A stretch of DNA of 64,000 nt. It comes from Rhizoclosmatium globosum. Its lineage: Eukaryota > Chytridiomycota > Chytridiomycetes > Chytridiales > Chytriomycetaceae. Shown here piece by piece: positions 35,078-49,518 of this stretch; positions within the stretch are counted from its first letter, which is position 1, and each line of letters opens with the position of its first letter. The DNA is taken from assembly GCA_002104985.1 (NCBI GenBank), contig MCGO01000041.1, forward strand, positions 186,001 to 250,000, read 5' to 3'. The translations under genes and the position numbers were made by a program. The notes under the pieces are model-generated. The model saw nothing but the letters and a program-made list of their open reading frames with translations, had not been told where the DNA came from and made no database searches.

Positions 35078-36596
35078 CTATTGTCCAACCAAATCACTGA
35101 ATTCATCTTCACACCCAAGTAATTGGGCCAAGAGTGTACAACCCTCATCACAATCCCCCAAATAAACAGCATCCCTACCAGCAACATCATTCACCAAAAA
35201 CCCACCTACAGCATTCCTATTAACCAACAAACGCGGAACCCGTTCCCCAACCAACCCAGGCAACATATCAAAGGGAGCAACAGAAAGCGAACACCCCATT
35301 ACAATCAACGCGTCCGCTTCAGACAAGTCGGCAAGATGGTTCCGGAACTTCTGAGGAACAGGTTCACCAAAGAACGTGATATCAGGTTTCACGAGACCGT
35401 TGCAGTCAGGGCATCGAGGAATCTCAGCGTTGGGGAAGAGGCGGTCCTTGAGCCAGGATTGGGTGAATTTGCGGTTACAGCTTGGGATCCATTCTTGCGT
35501 GTTGTTTGTTTCGGGTGAAGTGCGGAAATGACCTATACAGGAAGCGGACGCGAATGAGCCGTGGGATTCTATTATATATGAGGGATTGATTCCGGCGATG
35601 CTTTCGAGAGTGTCAATGTTTTGTGTAAAGTTACGGAGTAAGAGGTTCTTGTTGGAGAGTAACTTGATAAAGTAGTGGCTTTTTGTAGGTTGGAAGTTTC
35701 CAGGAAATATTTCTTGAGCGAGCTGAAAGAAAGGTTTTGGGTTGGTACTAGTGTGGAAAGAAGGTTAGGTTTGTTGGCTAATGTCACAAAGAAACTCCGA
35801 ACCGAAAGTAGTTGATATCAAACACGGACTCCGAAGTTGGTAAATTATAGCTTTGAAGGTTATCGTAGATTCCTGTTCCTGGCGACCGAAAGTCACGAAT
35901 ACCAGCTGACGTCGAGATACTGTTTTGGAATGTTAAACAAATGACAGATGGAACCAAAATGAAAGGTACCCACCCAGCTCCCGTTAACACCACAATTTTC
36001 TTGCATTTATTCCTCCGTATGTATTCTGCGAAAGCTTCAATTGAAGAATCTCGTAAGACTCGCTTCGGCTCATTCCGTAATAACCTCCATAACCAGTTCC
36101 AAACCACCAAAACCGGTTTCACAACTCTATCTCCCAGTTTCAATATTGCTGATACGATTTGATACTCGAGCGTGCGTCCCGCATGAATTGCATCCACTAC
36201 AGGCACCATTTCATCGACATGAATGTAGTCCATGCATTCGTAGCAAAAGACAGAGTTATCGGACAAAGACGCAGCGATTGGATGGCCCGTTTCTTTGCTG
36301 TGATCGAGAACGTGTCGTTCTGAGCAGCTGACAAAGTGGCACGTGAGACAGAGCCAGTTCTCGGTTGCTGTCGAACTCGAACTCGAACTCGAACTTGTTC
36401 TTGTTTGCGAGGGACAGTCAAGCGCCAGGCAGCGATTGTGTTTTGCTGTTGCGATTCAAAGTGGGTGGGTCAGTGCATGTTCTTTGCGAGAAATTGAGAG
36501 TTGCGGCTACGAACCAAGGCTGGAAACACTTTCGAGTTCGCGGCGATTCAGGCGTTTGATTCGGTGGCCGTGCGGACATTCAGAGGTGAAATGCAT
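35078..36596 (-). CDS. Sirtuin with N-terminal UBP zinc finger, copy 1
   Basis: Exons 36596-36515, 36445-35974, 35919-35803 and 35747-35078 give 446 residues. The N-terminal ~110 residues carry the UBP zinc-finger ligands (CPHGH, LCLTC, SC, HVLDHSKETGH, FCYEC), which in HDAC6 and USP5 bind free ubiquitin tails. A class I (SIRT2-like) deacetylase follows: VLTGAGISTSAGIRDFRS, FTQNIDTLE, catalytic His in ESHGSF, and Zn cysteines with IPRCPDCNGLVKPDITFFGE. The usual Pro of GIPDFR is Arg here. The zinc module has a longer insert than SIRT2. All three introns match copy 2. Confidence 0.9.
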
Positions 36597-36792
36597 TCGA
36601 TTGGACTGGTTTGGATTCAGAGGAAGGCTTGACGGGATGGTTATTGAGCGATAGAAATATGAGAACTGGTGTGATATCCCACACAACAATCAATAAATAT
36701 CCATTGACTTATTTTCTTTTTAACCATTCACCTCAGGATGCATTTATTTTCACCATATCACCAGCACCGCCGAGCTAATCCATCTTACCACA

Positions 36793-38522
<1,730 letters not shown>

Positions 38523-39015
38523 TTTTGTGAAAGTTGTGTTTAGAGACTTTTTGGAGGTGTTTGGTAGTTCAACGTAACGACATTCTCAAGAGATATGTGG
38601 CAGTTGTCCCAGACATGTAATATAAAGGGTTCGATTATGCTATAATCTATTAAATGGCACTTAACAGCGCTTCAAGATACTTCAACAGCAACTCATTCCT
38701 TCCAATAACGACAGAAGAATAAATAAGAGTAACTGCTATGTATTTTGCTTATTAGTCGAATGAAATTCGGGATAAGCCCCATTTCGCCCCATATTGAAGA
38801 TATGATAACACAATCACCGAAGTCTCTCTGTTCTGCAAAAACAGATAAATCCTTTCGAGTAAATGCTGGATAAAGTTTGCTTGTTATATTGGCTACTTAA
38901 AACTACCATACAATGGCGCGTGCGTATTGGCAATTATGTAAGTGGTGGGAAAAAATTCAATAAAACAAGGAGGCTGGACACTCAAAGCTCTCAAAAACTC
39001 ATTCAAAAAACCGAC
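38523..39015. other. Intergenic, no gene seen
   Basis: The region holds the sirtuin copy 2 upstream region and the dioxygenase promoter. An in-frame extension of the dioxygenase back to an ATG at 38863 is open but of low complexity, so it is not adopted. Confidence 0.5.
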
Positions 39016-40973
39016 ATGGGCTTGACTGATCAAGTGAAGGCAAAGACTATTGAGCTAGTTATGGAGTGAGTACCTGACTGTTTCCATTCCTTTCAGTACA
39101 ATCAATTCAACTTCAAACAAAACCTAACTTCCTACATATTACAGTATGGTGTCTAAGGACACTGCTGTTGACGACCGCAAGTTTCCTCCCACAAAGACTT
39201 TGCAGCTTGTCGCCAGTCTTCCAAAAGAACAAGCCGACAAGCTCACCGGTCAGCTTTTCATGTCCATTTGGGACGACTTGCCCAAGACCAATCGTCAATA
39301 CCCAGCTATGGGACACCGTGCTGCTGACGGATCCAACTACTACATTTCGAAGCAGAATCTCGGTGCTGCCAACACTCCTTACGCGAGAACTGTTACAACC
39401 TCGCACTTTCCCATCAAGAGTGAGCTTCCAGACGCCGGTCAACTCTTTGACGACTTGATGAAGAGACCTGACGAGTCTGAGGTTCCCTTCGAAGGAAACA
39501 AGTCTGGGGTCAATATGCTTTTGCATTCCATGGCCAGTGTGATTACGCATGACATTTTCAAGACAAAGGCTGGTGATCCAACCATCAACCAGACTACCAG
39601 TTACTTGGACTTGTCCTGTCTCTACGGTGCTACCAAGGAGGAACAAGCACAAGTTCGTACCGGTGTAGACGGTTTGATCAAGCCTGACGTATTTTCCGAC
39701 GCGAGACTGCAGTTCCAGCTTCCATCCACCGTCTTCTTGTTGATTCTGTTCAGCAGAAACCACAACTACATCGCCAAGAAGCTTTTGACTGATGAAGTGA
39801 ATGCTGGGCAAGAGAACTACCGGTTCACTCATTTGGCTGGAAAGGACAGTCCAAGACTCAGTGCTGAAAGAACTGACGAACTTGTGTTCCAGACTGCAAG
39901 AAACATTAACGTTGCGTGTTACACTAACATTGTGTTCCATGAGTACCTTTTGACTATTTTGGATGTTGACGTCAAGGGTTCCTACTCCATTGCTCCAAAT
40001 GAGCAGACTCCAAAGGATGCTTCTTACGGGTACGTGCATTTTATATCACAGAGTATGATACTAATGGTTTCCTGTTAGTAATGTTGTCAGTGCCGAGTTT
40101 TCCTTCATTTACCGCTGGCACAGTGGTATCAGTCAGGAAGACGCTGAATGGCTTAAGTCTCTCCCCATCGACAAGTACTTGAAGATCCGCAAGGAGTTTT
40201 CGTTCCAGTTGACTGCCGCCGAAGCTGAAGGTGACGAAACCGCCATCCAGAAGGCCAAGATGGAACACGGACGTGCCATGTTGAGTCTCTTGCCTGAATT
40301 CGGTCTCTCCAAGGAAGACCACAACCTTGGACCAATGTGTATTGGGTACCACAGAGACCCAACCACCAAGGAATATTCCAGCAAGGACTTGCTCCAGATG
40401 CTTACCAACGGAATGGAACGCGTTACTTCCAAGATGGGAGCTCGTAAGGTTCCAGAGTCTTTGAGAGAGATTGAAATCGAAGGTATCGAGTCTGCGCGTC
40501 GTCAAGGTCTCTGTACTCTCAACGAGTTCCGTAAGCACTTCCGTTTGAAGCAGTACAAGTCTTACGAAGAAATGATTACTGGTGGAGCGTGTGCCAATGC
40601 GGACCCTGCCGTCGTTGCAGCCTTGGAGAAGCACTATGGAAAGGACGGAATCGACCGTGTTGAGTTTTATCCTGGAATTGTACTTGAAGCTACAGACAGC
40701 GAGGGAATCTGTCATGGCTACTCCATTATCCGTGCAATCTTGTCTGACGCCATCAACTTGGTCAAGAACGACCGTTTCTTGGTCTACGGCTTGAACCCTC
40801 ACGAATTGACTCACTGGGGTTACAACTACTACAGAGCAAGTGGAGACGAAAGACCAGATGGACTGATTTTCAAGAAGATTGTCCTCAATTGTTTTCCTGA
40901 ATGGGACAACCCTGACTTTGATGAGCGCTTGAAGAATCCCTTCCGCGTTGGTGGAGAGATTCACAAGGTTTAG
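39016..40973 (+). CDS. Ppo-like fatty-acid dioxygenase (haem peroxidase fold)
   Basis: Exons 39016-39065, 39145-40029 and 40079-40973 give 609 residues. Core motifs follow the fungal linoleate dioxygenase family: distal His in SVITHDIF, substrate-channel segment LPSTVFLLILFSRNHNYIA, and EFSFIYRWHSGIS, where Tyr is the radical site and His the haem ligand. These enzymes make 8- or 10-hydroperoxy fatty acids (oxylipins). Typical Ppo/LDS proteins are about 1,100 residues with a C-terminal P450 that rearranges the hydroperoxide. Here the protein stops after the peroxidase part, with a stop and no P450 downstream, so it may release the hydroperoxide or need a partner. Confidence 0.88.
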
Positions 40974-41283
40974 CTCTTTTTTTCGATAGTTGTTTTCGTT
41001 TCCTTTGAATGAGAGCAGGGTGGAATAAAGTAAAGGAGACTTCTCTACATGCAATAAATTTAGTCAATTAATTCCGTATGTCAAACACACACTCGCACTC
41101 GCACAGCTCCACGTCACCGGCCCTTCACAAAGAAAGCCACTCAATCAAAAACCCGCAAGCTGTCAAAGGCCACAGTGACTCACCAGGCACACCAAGTCCG
41201 TTGTCCCCTTCATCACTTCCCTTTCCCCACTCTAACCTCTTCTCAACCCCCTAAAAGACCGTCCCAAGTCAGCCGAATCCGAA
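40974..41283. other. Intergenic, no gene seen
   Basis: The region lies between the dioxygenase stop and the RabGAP start, with a short CACACACTCGCACTCGCAC repeat near 41087. Nothing else is supported. Confidence 0.5.
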
Positions 41284-42697
41284 ATGCTCGTTTCTGTCGC
41301 AGAACTTAACTCAAAGGCAATCCGCTTCAAGAAGTTCGAAGCGCTTCTCGAACAGCCAATTGTTGATATGGATCAACTCAAAAAACTGTCCTGGATGGGC
41401 GTCCCAGAAGAGATACGGCACACTGTCTGGAAACTACTTATGGTACTGTCTTTCGTTCACCTGTCGATAATGGAGCCTGTAAAGCTGACTTGTTTTTTCG
41501 CTGAAGGGATATCTTCCAACCAACTCAACGCTGCGAGAAAAGATCCTGGCACAAAAACGAGGAGAATATGATGATTATGTGCAACAGCAGTTTTCGGACG
41601 AGGGTAAGGCTGGGCTGGATCAGGCTCTTGTGCATCAGATCCATATCGATATTTTGCGGACAAACTCGAACATTCCTCTGTATCAGAGTACTGTTATTCA
41701 AGAGGTATAGATTCGCTCTTTTTTGCTGTAGCTGGAAGATCTTTGGAGGGCTCGCGCACATGGACTTCAGCTTTGAACAGCCTGGGATCAGCATTATACT
41801 ATGATCTCGAGAAGGCATTGAGTGTCCCGCTCTCGAATTGTGAACTGAAATGCTTAATAGTGTCGCATGAAATTTAGACCCCTTTGCAGTCGTGATGTTT
41901 CTCATATATTCATCTGACTAACTCATTTCAACAGTCACTCGAACGAATTCTATACATCTGGGCCATTCGACACCCAGCATCCGGCTATGTTCAAGGAATC
42001 AACGACCTTGCAACACCCTTCTACCAAGTTTTCCTCCAATCTTGTGTCTCTGACGACGTTGAAAGAACCGACGTATCCCTCATCTCAAAAGAAACACTGA
42101 ATCAGGTAGAAGCTGATACATATTGGTGTTTGACGAGGCTGTTGGATGGGATTCAAGATAATTATACGCATGCTCAGCCTGGTATTCAGAGGCAGATTGT
42201 GAGGATGAAGGAGTTGATTAATCGAATTGATGGTACGTCTGTGGTACTTTTGAGACGAAAACTAAAATAATCGCTTAAGGTCAATTATACGCTCATTTCC
42301 AAAAAGAAGGCGTCGAATTTATTCAATTCGCGTTCCGATGGATGAACTGTCTCCTGATGAGAGAGCTTCCTCTCAAATCAACGATCCGAATGTGGGATTC
42401 ATACCAAGCCGAAGGAATTGAAGCACTCTCGGAGTTCCATTTGTATGTATGTGCCGCCTTTCTTGTCAAATGGAGTGCGGAATTGAAAAAGATGGAGGTT
42501 TGTTGCATCGCCTCTTTGTATTCTGTTGACTAAGATCTTATTGATAGTTTCAAGACATCATTCAGTTTCTGCAAGCTGCGCCAACGGCTTCTTGGGGAGA
42601 CCGGGATATTGAGTTGTTGTTGAGTGAAGCTTTCATGTGGAAAGCATTGTTTGGATCGTCACCGCAGCACTTGAAGAATAACAACCCGAACCAATAG
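41284..42697 (+). CDS. TBC-domain RabGAP, TBC1D22/Gyp1 family
   Basis: Exons 41284-41442, 41507-41704, 41935-42232, 42280-42497 and 42548-42697 give 340 residues. TBC signatures are complete: motif A (GVPEEIRHTVWKLLMGYLP), the catalytic Arg in HIDILRTN, and the Gln finger in SGYVQGINDL. The C-terminal lobe has FRWMNCLLMRELPL and IRMWDSYQAEG. Gyp1-type proteins switch off Ypt1/Rab1 and related Rabs at the Golgi. The long N-terminal extension of animal TBC1D22 is absent. The third intron (230 nt) is long for this window. Confidence 0.92.
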
Positions 42698-42918
42698 TTA
42701 ATTAGAATAACTGGTTGTGCGTTCAATAGTGACGCCACTTCTTTTGGGTTAATGTTTTTCGTTCGTTTTTTGGTTCACTGTATATGAGAATACACTGATT
42801 ATTTCTCTTCTTTGTGTTCATTTCCGTATTTAGATACCTGCCTCTCCTTTTATAATGCAAGAATTAACCGTCTAGTGATCCTGTCTAACTTATGGTTATT
42901 TTATAATGCAAGGTTCGT

Positions 42919-42992
42919 GCTCGGTTGGCTCAGCTGGTAGTAGCGTGGGGCTGTTAACCTCAAGGTCACTGGTTCGATCCCAGTATCGAGCG
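42919..42992 (+). tRNA. tRNA-Asn (GTT), copy 1
   Basis: A 74-nt cloverleaf. The acceptor GCTCGGT pairs with ATCGAGC (one G-T), the discriminator is G, the anticodon arm is TGGGG-CTGTTAA-CCTCA with anticodon GTT, and the T-loop is GGTTCGATCCC. No intron. A and B box promoter sequences (GGCTCAGCTGG, GGTTCGATCC) are internal. The second copy at 62173 differs at two positions. Confidence 0.95.
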
Positions 42993-43137
42993 CGTTTTGA
43001 TTGTCAGGGTTAGTTCAGTGGTGGAGGTGAAGTTGGGTTGTGTGAGTTTGGTGACAAGAAACGAAGTCAAATCATTTGGGCTTTGGTATTGATCAATGTA
43101 CGGAATTTAATCTTTTGTATATGCATTCGTGTCGTTC

Positions 43138-45068
43138 TTAGCCATTCAGCTTCCAAAACAGTCTCCAACTCTCCTCACTCCGTCCTTTCCACCGGAGTCC
43201 TCCCGCAATATTATATCCCAGCAGTCCCAGGAACGCATATGGTTCAATGACTTTTTCTGGGCTGCTTTCCTTTGTGCCAATAGATAGCACTTGCATACCC
43301 AATTCCACAAAGTCCGTATTTTCATCAGAAATGTCGAGTTGAATGTCCCCAATATTTTTGACGCAATTAATTTCCTTCAGCATGGCGTCTAAACATTGGG
43401 TGATTGGAGATAAGAATCCGGGTCCATCTTCTTCCTTTTTGCTTCGCGAAGTTAGGGCATCTACCATCTGTCTCATCCATCGTCGTAAGTCGTCAAAGTC
43501 CACGTGTGAAATTGGAATGTAACTCCACCAGGCAGGTTCCATTCGACAAACAAGAAACCACACAACAATAACAGATTCAAAGTACGAATCAGTTCCATTC
43601 AGAAAGTGGTAAAGAAATCTGTCTTTTTCTGGTCCATGTTTATACATATGGCTTGCAAAGTGAAACAGATGTATAATACGCAGAGAAGCGCTGAAGCATT
43701 GAGTTATTGAGTCGCTGATGGTGCATCGTGTTTCTTGGGAAATTAACAGTGGATGATATGATTTTAGACTGGCTAGAAACATGGTTGGACGATGAAGGAC
43801 AGATATGCTCGAATTGTATAACAGTGAAAAGAGAACAAGGTTTTCCCTTGTTTCGGTTACTTTGGTGCCAAAAATGACTTCTTCGTGCGATGAAATACTT
43901 GTTGGCGATTCAGACAGCAGCAAGAATTCTGGCGGAGTAATAGACTGAATATATTTCAGACGCATTTTGTAGTGAGCTATTTGCGCTGACTGGAGAAGGT
44001 CCGTTGCGGTTTTTGGCGGAGTTCCATAATGACGTCGCAGCGTTCCAATGACGGCCAAGAACTCACATTCCCATTTTCTCGTCGCACAATAGTCGAAGAC
44101 AGGACCTGGATCCATCACATTTCCCGGTGCTTTAATGCGATCACAATTGATTTCCACGTCTTTGATGTCATCGTTTGAATCAAGCCACATTATCTGCCAA
44201 TAAGCCAACCAGAAAGCACGCCGTCTTTCTTCTTTCTGACGCGGCGTTAAATCGAGGTGGGAGAGCCAGGGAGAGTCATCAGGATCGACGTCAAGCCGGA
44301 GTTCAAGAATCATGTTCAGACTCATTCGAAGAAACTGTATTCCTGTCACAGGCTGGCCTTTCGCTACAGTGAACCATATTAAATACTTTGGAGTCGTCTC
44401 TTACGTGGCTTACATAATGCAAATTGGCATAGGGTGTTACAAGCTTGAACAGTTGCAAGTGTTGGTGGTTGTTCCATGGCCTGAATTAGAGCCTTCCTTG
44501 CTCGCACATAATATGAAACAGCAGTTTCGCTTGGTAAGTATAGATGCGCGATAATAGCACATTCCGCCAACCTGCATTTTCATGAGTTGATTCTCCTTGG
44601 GTTCAGCGTAATAAAACTCACCGAAATACGGGTGGAAGACTGAAGTAGTTCAGCAGGAAGGCTTCTGCGTCGAAGCTGTCGTCCATTGGAGCGAATTTCC
44701 CATACCGAGTTATTTCGGCCCACATCATCAACCAATCACTCGTCGATGGGATCAAATCTGGATCCTCCATTTCCCAATTATGAGACTCGTTGTTGATAAA
44801 GGGTGTTTCAAGAGCTGTCATGAATTGATTTAAGGGCGAGTGTGACCAAGGGAACCTTGTGTTCTGTTGGGCGTCTTCTGGTGAAAGGAGTGATCCAGTC
44901 ACTGGTGGCAGAAGAGGCGGGAAGGATGGCGACTTCATCAACCATTCAGCTATGAGAACATTTGGCTTGATACTCTTGCTAGACGCATCACTACTATCGA
45001 TCAGTTTCAACAAATTATTTCGCTATCGTTTCTTACGAGGGTGCATTGGCATCAGCGACTGCATTCAT
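43138..45068 (-). CDS. Fungal_trans-domain protein without a visible Zn2Cys6 cluster, copy 1
   Basis: Exons 45068-45037, 44993-44622, 44571-44414 and 44357-43138 give 593 residues. The body matches the fungal-specific transcription factor middle region: RARKALIQAMEQPPTLATVQA, LNMILELRLDVDPDDSPW, LDLTPRQKEERRRAFWLAYW, then a conserved C-terminus GRSEESWRLFWKLNG. Most such factors begin with a Zn2Cys6 DNA-binding cluster. Here only about 90 bp separate the start from the neighbouring gene and no six-Cys motif exists, so it may bind DNA indirectly or be regulatory. The start Met (MNAVADANAPS) is inferred from an intron join. Confidence 0.8.
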
Positions 45069-45159
45069 CGGTTATTGGGTTTGTGGCTGTGTTTCTAGCA
45101 TGTCACTTGCACAGCCACAACAGACTGGCTTATTGATTATTATTTCGGACAATGTAAAA

Positions 45160-47049
45160 CTAGAACGTCAAAACAGCCCTTATTTCTGCGTCAAACTCAG
45201 TTGTCACACCCAATCGGCAAGTTTCCAAATCTATCCACAACGCTTTATAAACTCCGTTACTCAAGTGAAATACAACATTTTCCTTTCGAATATCCCCACG
45301 GATGTAACCTTTAGCGTGAATCATTCTCAATGAACAGAGTGCTGAATTCTTTCTTCCTTCGTCCATTACTTTGCACACTCCTTCTGACCCCAATTCAGTC
45401 GCCATAAGCATCATCCCATTGTAATAACTTGTTGAAATAATAAGGCGCGGAATAGCCACTGATTGAAGCTCACTCAAAGTGTCATAAGCGTTGCATTCTC
45501 GAAGTATCGCATGATGCGAGGATTTCTCTGACCGCTTCTTCATGGGATCAATGGATTTCACTGCAGACAATACACCTCCAATGACACATTCATACACTGA
45601 ACCGCATCTTCCGTATCCCAATACACGACCTAGAATATCGCAAAGCGGGCGACCCTGCGTGAAAGGTTTCTGATTCAACAATCTTGCAAGGTGAGTTAAA
45701 CTCTCAGCTGAAGAAATAGTTATGGAAACGTGTGGGGATGTTGTTTGATTTGGCGAAGCATCAATAGTATGAAGTGGTCCTGTGTTTTGAGCCAAATCTT
45801 GAAGAGGGGCAACATCGCGATATAAGTCAGCAAAAGATGATGAGTGTGTTCCCTGTGATAACACAGTTTGCAGTGGTGACGCCGAAACAAATCTTGGAGA
45901 GTGTCTTGCTAGTTCTGCGATACATGCCAATGCCTTGAAAAATGATATGCTCGTGGAATTGTATTTCACGCAATTTGAGATGTAAAGAGTACTTGACGCG
46001 TCTGTGCCTCTTTTCATAAACCATGTTCCTTCCCAAGTTGAAAGCACGCCATATTGATTCCCATTATTCTGTGGCATTAAATTAGTCATTCAAGGATGAT
46101 TTTCAAAGAAACGTATGCGTTACCACCATATAGCCATATTCTTGACAAACAGCACGAACAAGTTCACTGCAAGGATTTGTTTGAATTTGATCCGAAAAGG
46201 CTTCTACCAAATCCCCAACAGTATGTGGCAAATTAAACGGTCTTGTCACTTCGATAGTGAGGTACACAACTCTTCCGTTCACAAAGAAGAAGTCGGGTTG
46301 CCCTTGAACGTCAGCTTGTGTGTGATCAGACAAAACTAACTCTCCTGATGCCAGAATAGCATCTTTTGCCCACAAAAACTGCATGAAGGGTTTAGTATTT
46401 ACACGATTTTGGCAGATATTCAGGACGCACTAATCTGAAGAGATGTGGGTACATGGATTCCTCTGTTCCAATGACTGTGTGTGGAAGAGGTTGATACTGA
46501 CGTGCATATACTGGGCTACGACCGGAATTCACCAAAGCTTCAAAGTCATCCCATCGTGTTACAGTTTCTGGTTTAAACAGGTAGTGGGAATCAGTTGATG
46601 CTTCTCTCGTTGCAGAGTTGAATGACAGTTGATACAACGGGCATTCCAGGATATTTACTATTCACGATATTATAGCTAAGCAAATAAAGGCTTATAATAT
46701 TAAAGCTACCTTGAGAATCTTTGATTATGAACGGTGTTCTTTGAGTATTCACGTTCAATAAATCTTTTAATAGGCATGTTGGGTGAAAGGCAGTATCCAT
46801 CTCATCCACCTTGAGGAAACAATCGTCGGTCAGTTTAGAATCTTTGCGGGTGATGTTCTCGGGCAAGTGGACTGAAAGGTCAATGATTGATACACTGTTG
46901 AAAAGGGGAGAAACTGCTTGCTTGATGGCGCCAATCAAGTCAGTGACATCAACCAAAGGACTTCGCCGTTCTAGCTCTACAATAAAATGAGTTTCGATTT
47001 TGAATGGATGGCTGTTGGAGTACTGGATGTAAAAGATTTGGTTCTTCAT
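45160..47049 (-). CDS. Crinkler-type effector: header, nuclease-like and kinase-like domains
   Basis: Exons 47049-46710, 46657-46431, 46378-46124 and 46068-45160 give 576 residues, with the third intron holding a TACTAAAC branch point. The N-terminal ~110 residues have the CRN/CR header pattern (VTDLIGAIKQAVSPLFNSV; IIDLSVHLP). A middle part resembles the restriction-nuclease-like fold (QPDFFFVNGRVVYLTIEVTR), with Thr where the catalytic Lys of ExK is expected. The C-terminal part is a diverged protein kinase: Gly loop GYGRCGSVYE, Lys in LSAVKSI, catalytic loop YIRGDIRKENVVF, and DLE in place of DFG. No secretion signal is visible. Such proteins act in host nuclei in oomycetes and chytrids or in intergenomic conflict. 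Confidence 0.75.
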
Positions 47050-47124
47050 TTGAATTTTGTGAAACTGTGAAGGCGCCTTCCAAATTGTAACTCAGTCATC
47101 TATACTTTATTTACTTTGTTTCAT

Positions 47125-48551
47125 TCATACTGATGTTAGTGGTCCTAAGAGCGCAAAGAAGCCAACCAATCCAATTACATAGATATACATTACGGCGACT
47201 ATAAATAAATTGAGAAATTAGTCATTAATGGGATCCTAATATTTCCACTGTCAGCATGGTTGCCTTTCCATATACTCCTTGATGTAACCCTCATTATACT
47301 CGCATAATCCGTCCCCATATTTCTCAAGTTCCGCAAAACCTCTTCGCTCAATATAGAATCAATACGAACCATCAACGCCCCGCCTCTCCTTCGCATCCAG
47401 AAAGAAAACACTCAAATCCGGAAACCCAAACGAATTACACAGACAATGTGCGACAATGCAACTCCACGCGGAACCTGTCCGTATCAAGAGGAACGTGGCA
47501 AACCAGCCAAAGACGGTTGTGTACGCGAATTGGAAGGATGATATTAGGACCGCTTCTTTGAGAGCTTTTTGTGTGCGACCGTTTGTGATGTAGTGTTCGT
47601 GGAGGTGGTGGAGGTGGGCTGTTTAGGTGTATGGTTAGATGTGGCTCAGACAATACTCGCTCTACATTGATTGAAACAAGAAGACTTTGACTAGCCCTTC
47701 AATTGAGATTGAGAACTCCAAATACTCTATGATCCATACACTCCCAAAGATTTCACACTCAAAATATTGCTGGCTGAATGCAACGAGCTTGCTATCTCTA
47801 CAGTAACGAGAACTCGAGCTCGCACTCCACGAATTATTATCCACTATGCTCGCAGCAACTGGCTCTCCTAGCCCACGCCAATTCAGCCCCAAATCGAAAT
47901 TTTTCTGCTCTCTTCCCTCGTTCATTCCTTCCCATAACTATTTCCAATTCTCACTCCAGATAAAGATACACACCAAGACCAAATACGAGAGGCATAGCAA
48001 AAACTGTTTCCGTGACAGAAAAGCCAGCACTTCTCCATAGGGGCAGCATACAAACGCGAAAGCAAACTTCTTCAGTGATGGGGGCCACAACAATCGCTCT
48101 CCAGAATTTCAGAGACGTGACAGGTCTGTGATGGATGGGGATAGTCAGTTGATCTGAGTCTAAACAAGGTTATGGGGAGGAGCACTTAACGCCACGTGAA
48201 ACAGAGCCTCCTGGTTCAAAGCAGCCTGAGCAATCTGACCAGCAAAGAGAACAAGAGTCAGGACACCAGCACCAAGAACGGGAAGCAACAGGCGATCCCT
48301 CCACACTTGAACACTTTCATTCACACTGATCCAGAGCCCCAACTTGGACACCGAAAGTCCGCCAAAGTGACACGTGGCGGCAACACTCAAAACCGAGTGC
48401 GCAACAACTCCGCAAATCCGCCTCAGAATCACCTGCGACGAATCGCGCCGCCGCTTTGATTGCGGAACACTCAAACTGGACACATGAACGGCGGCAACGT
48501 ACGAGGACCCGAGGAGAAGAGAGCCAGGATTGCGGCGGCCTTTGTAGTCAT
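47125..48551 (-). CDS. RCE1: CAAX prenyl protease 2 (Rce1)
   Basis: Catalytic motifs are in place: APITEEVCFRVCML (Glu-Glu), LVFGLAHLHHLHEHY (assembled across a ~330-nt intron), and IVAHCLCNSFGFP. The closing helix MYIYVIGLVGFFALLGPLTS ends at a TGA at 47125-47127. Rce1 cuts the last three residues from prenylated CAAX proteins such as Ras at the ER. The start at 48551 (MTTKAAAILALFSS) is in a frame one base off from the rest; one missing G near 48503 (GGG) would join them. The small exons between 47200 and 47380 are tentative (GFAELEKYGDGLCEYNE). Confidence 0.85.
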
Positions 48552-48726
48552 GTTTGTTTGTTTGGATGGATCGGTGTTGGTTCGGGTGTTGGTTTGTTGG
48601 TGGGTGGTTGGTCGGTGGGAGAGTTGATTTGTTTTTGGGTGAGTGAAAAAGAAACAAGTAGAACAAACGCCTTTTTTATTTAGCCTCCTTTCTCCCCCAA
48701 GCGACAACACTCCAAAAATAATACAC

Positions 48727-49518
<792 letters not shown>

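Noticed and set aside
36343..36420. Glu-Leu repeat peptide (ELELELELV) on the plus strand
   Set aside because: A TCGAGT-type microsatellite that encodes poly-Ser in sirtuin copy 1 on the other strand.
39113..41054. Two long minus-strand open frames (308 and 337 residues)
   Set aside because: They lie exactly opposite the dioxygenase exons and their sequence (Val/Ser-rich, no domain) is what the antisense of a codon-biased gene gives.
47199..47411. Separate small gene between Crinkler and Rce1
   Set aside because: The stretch lies between Rce1 catalytic exons and its final helix exon, so it is intron and small-exon sequence of Rce1.
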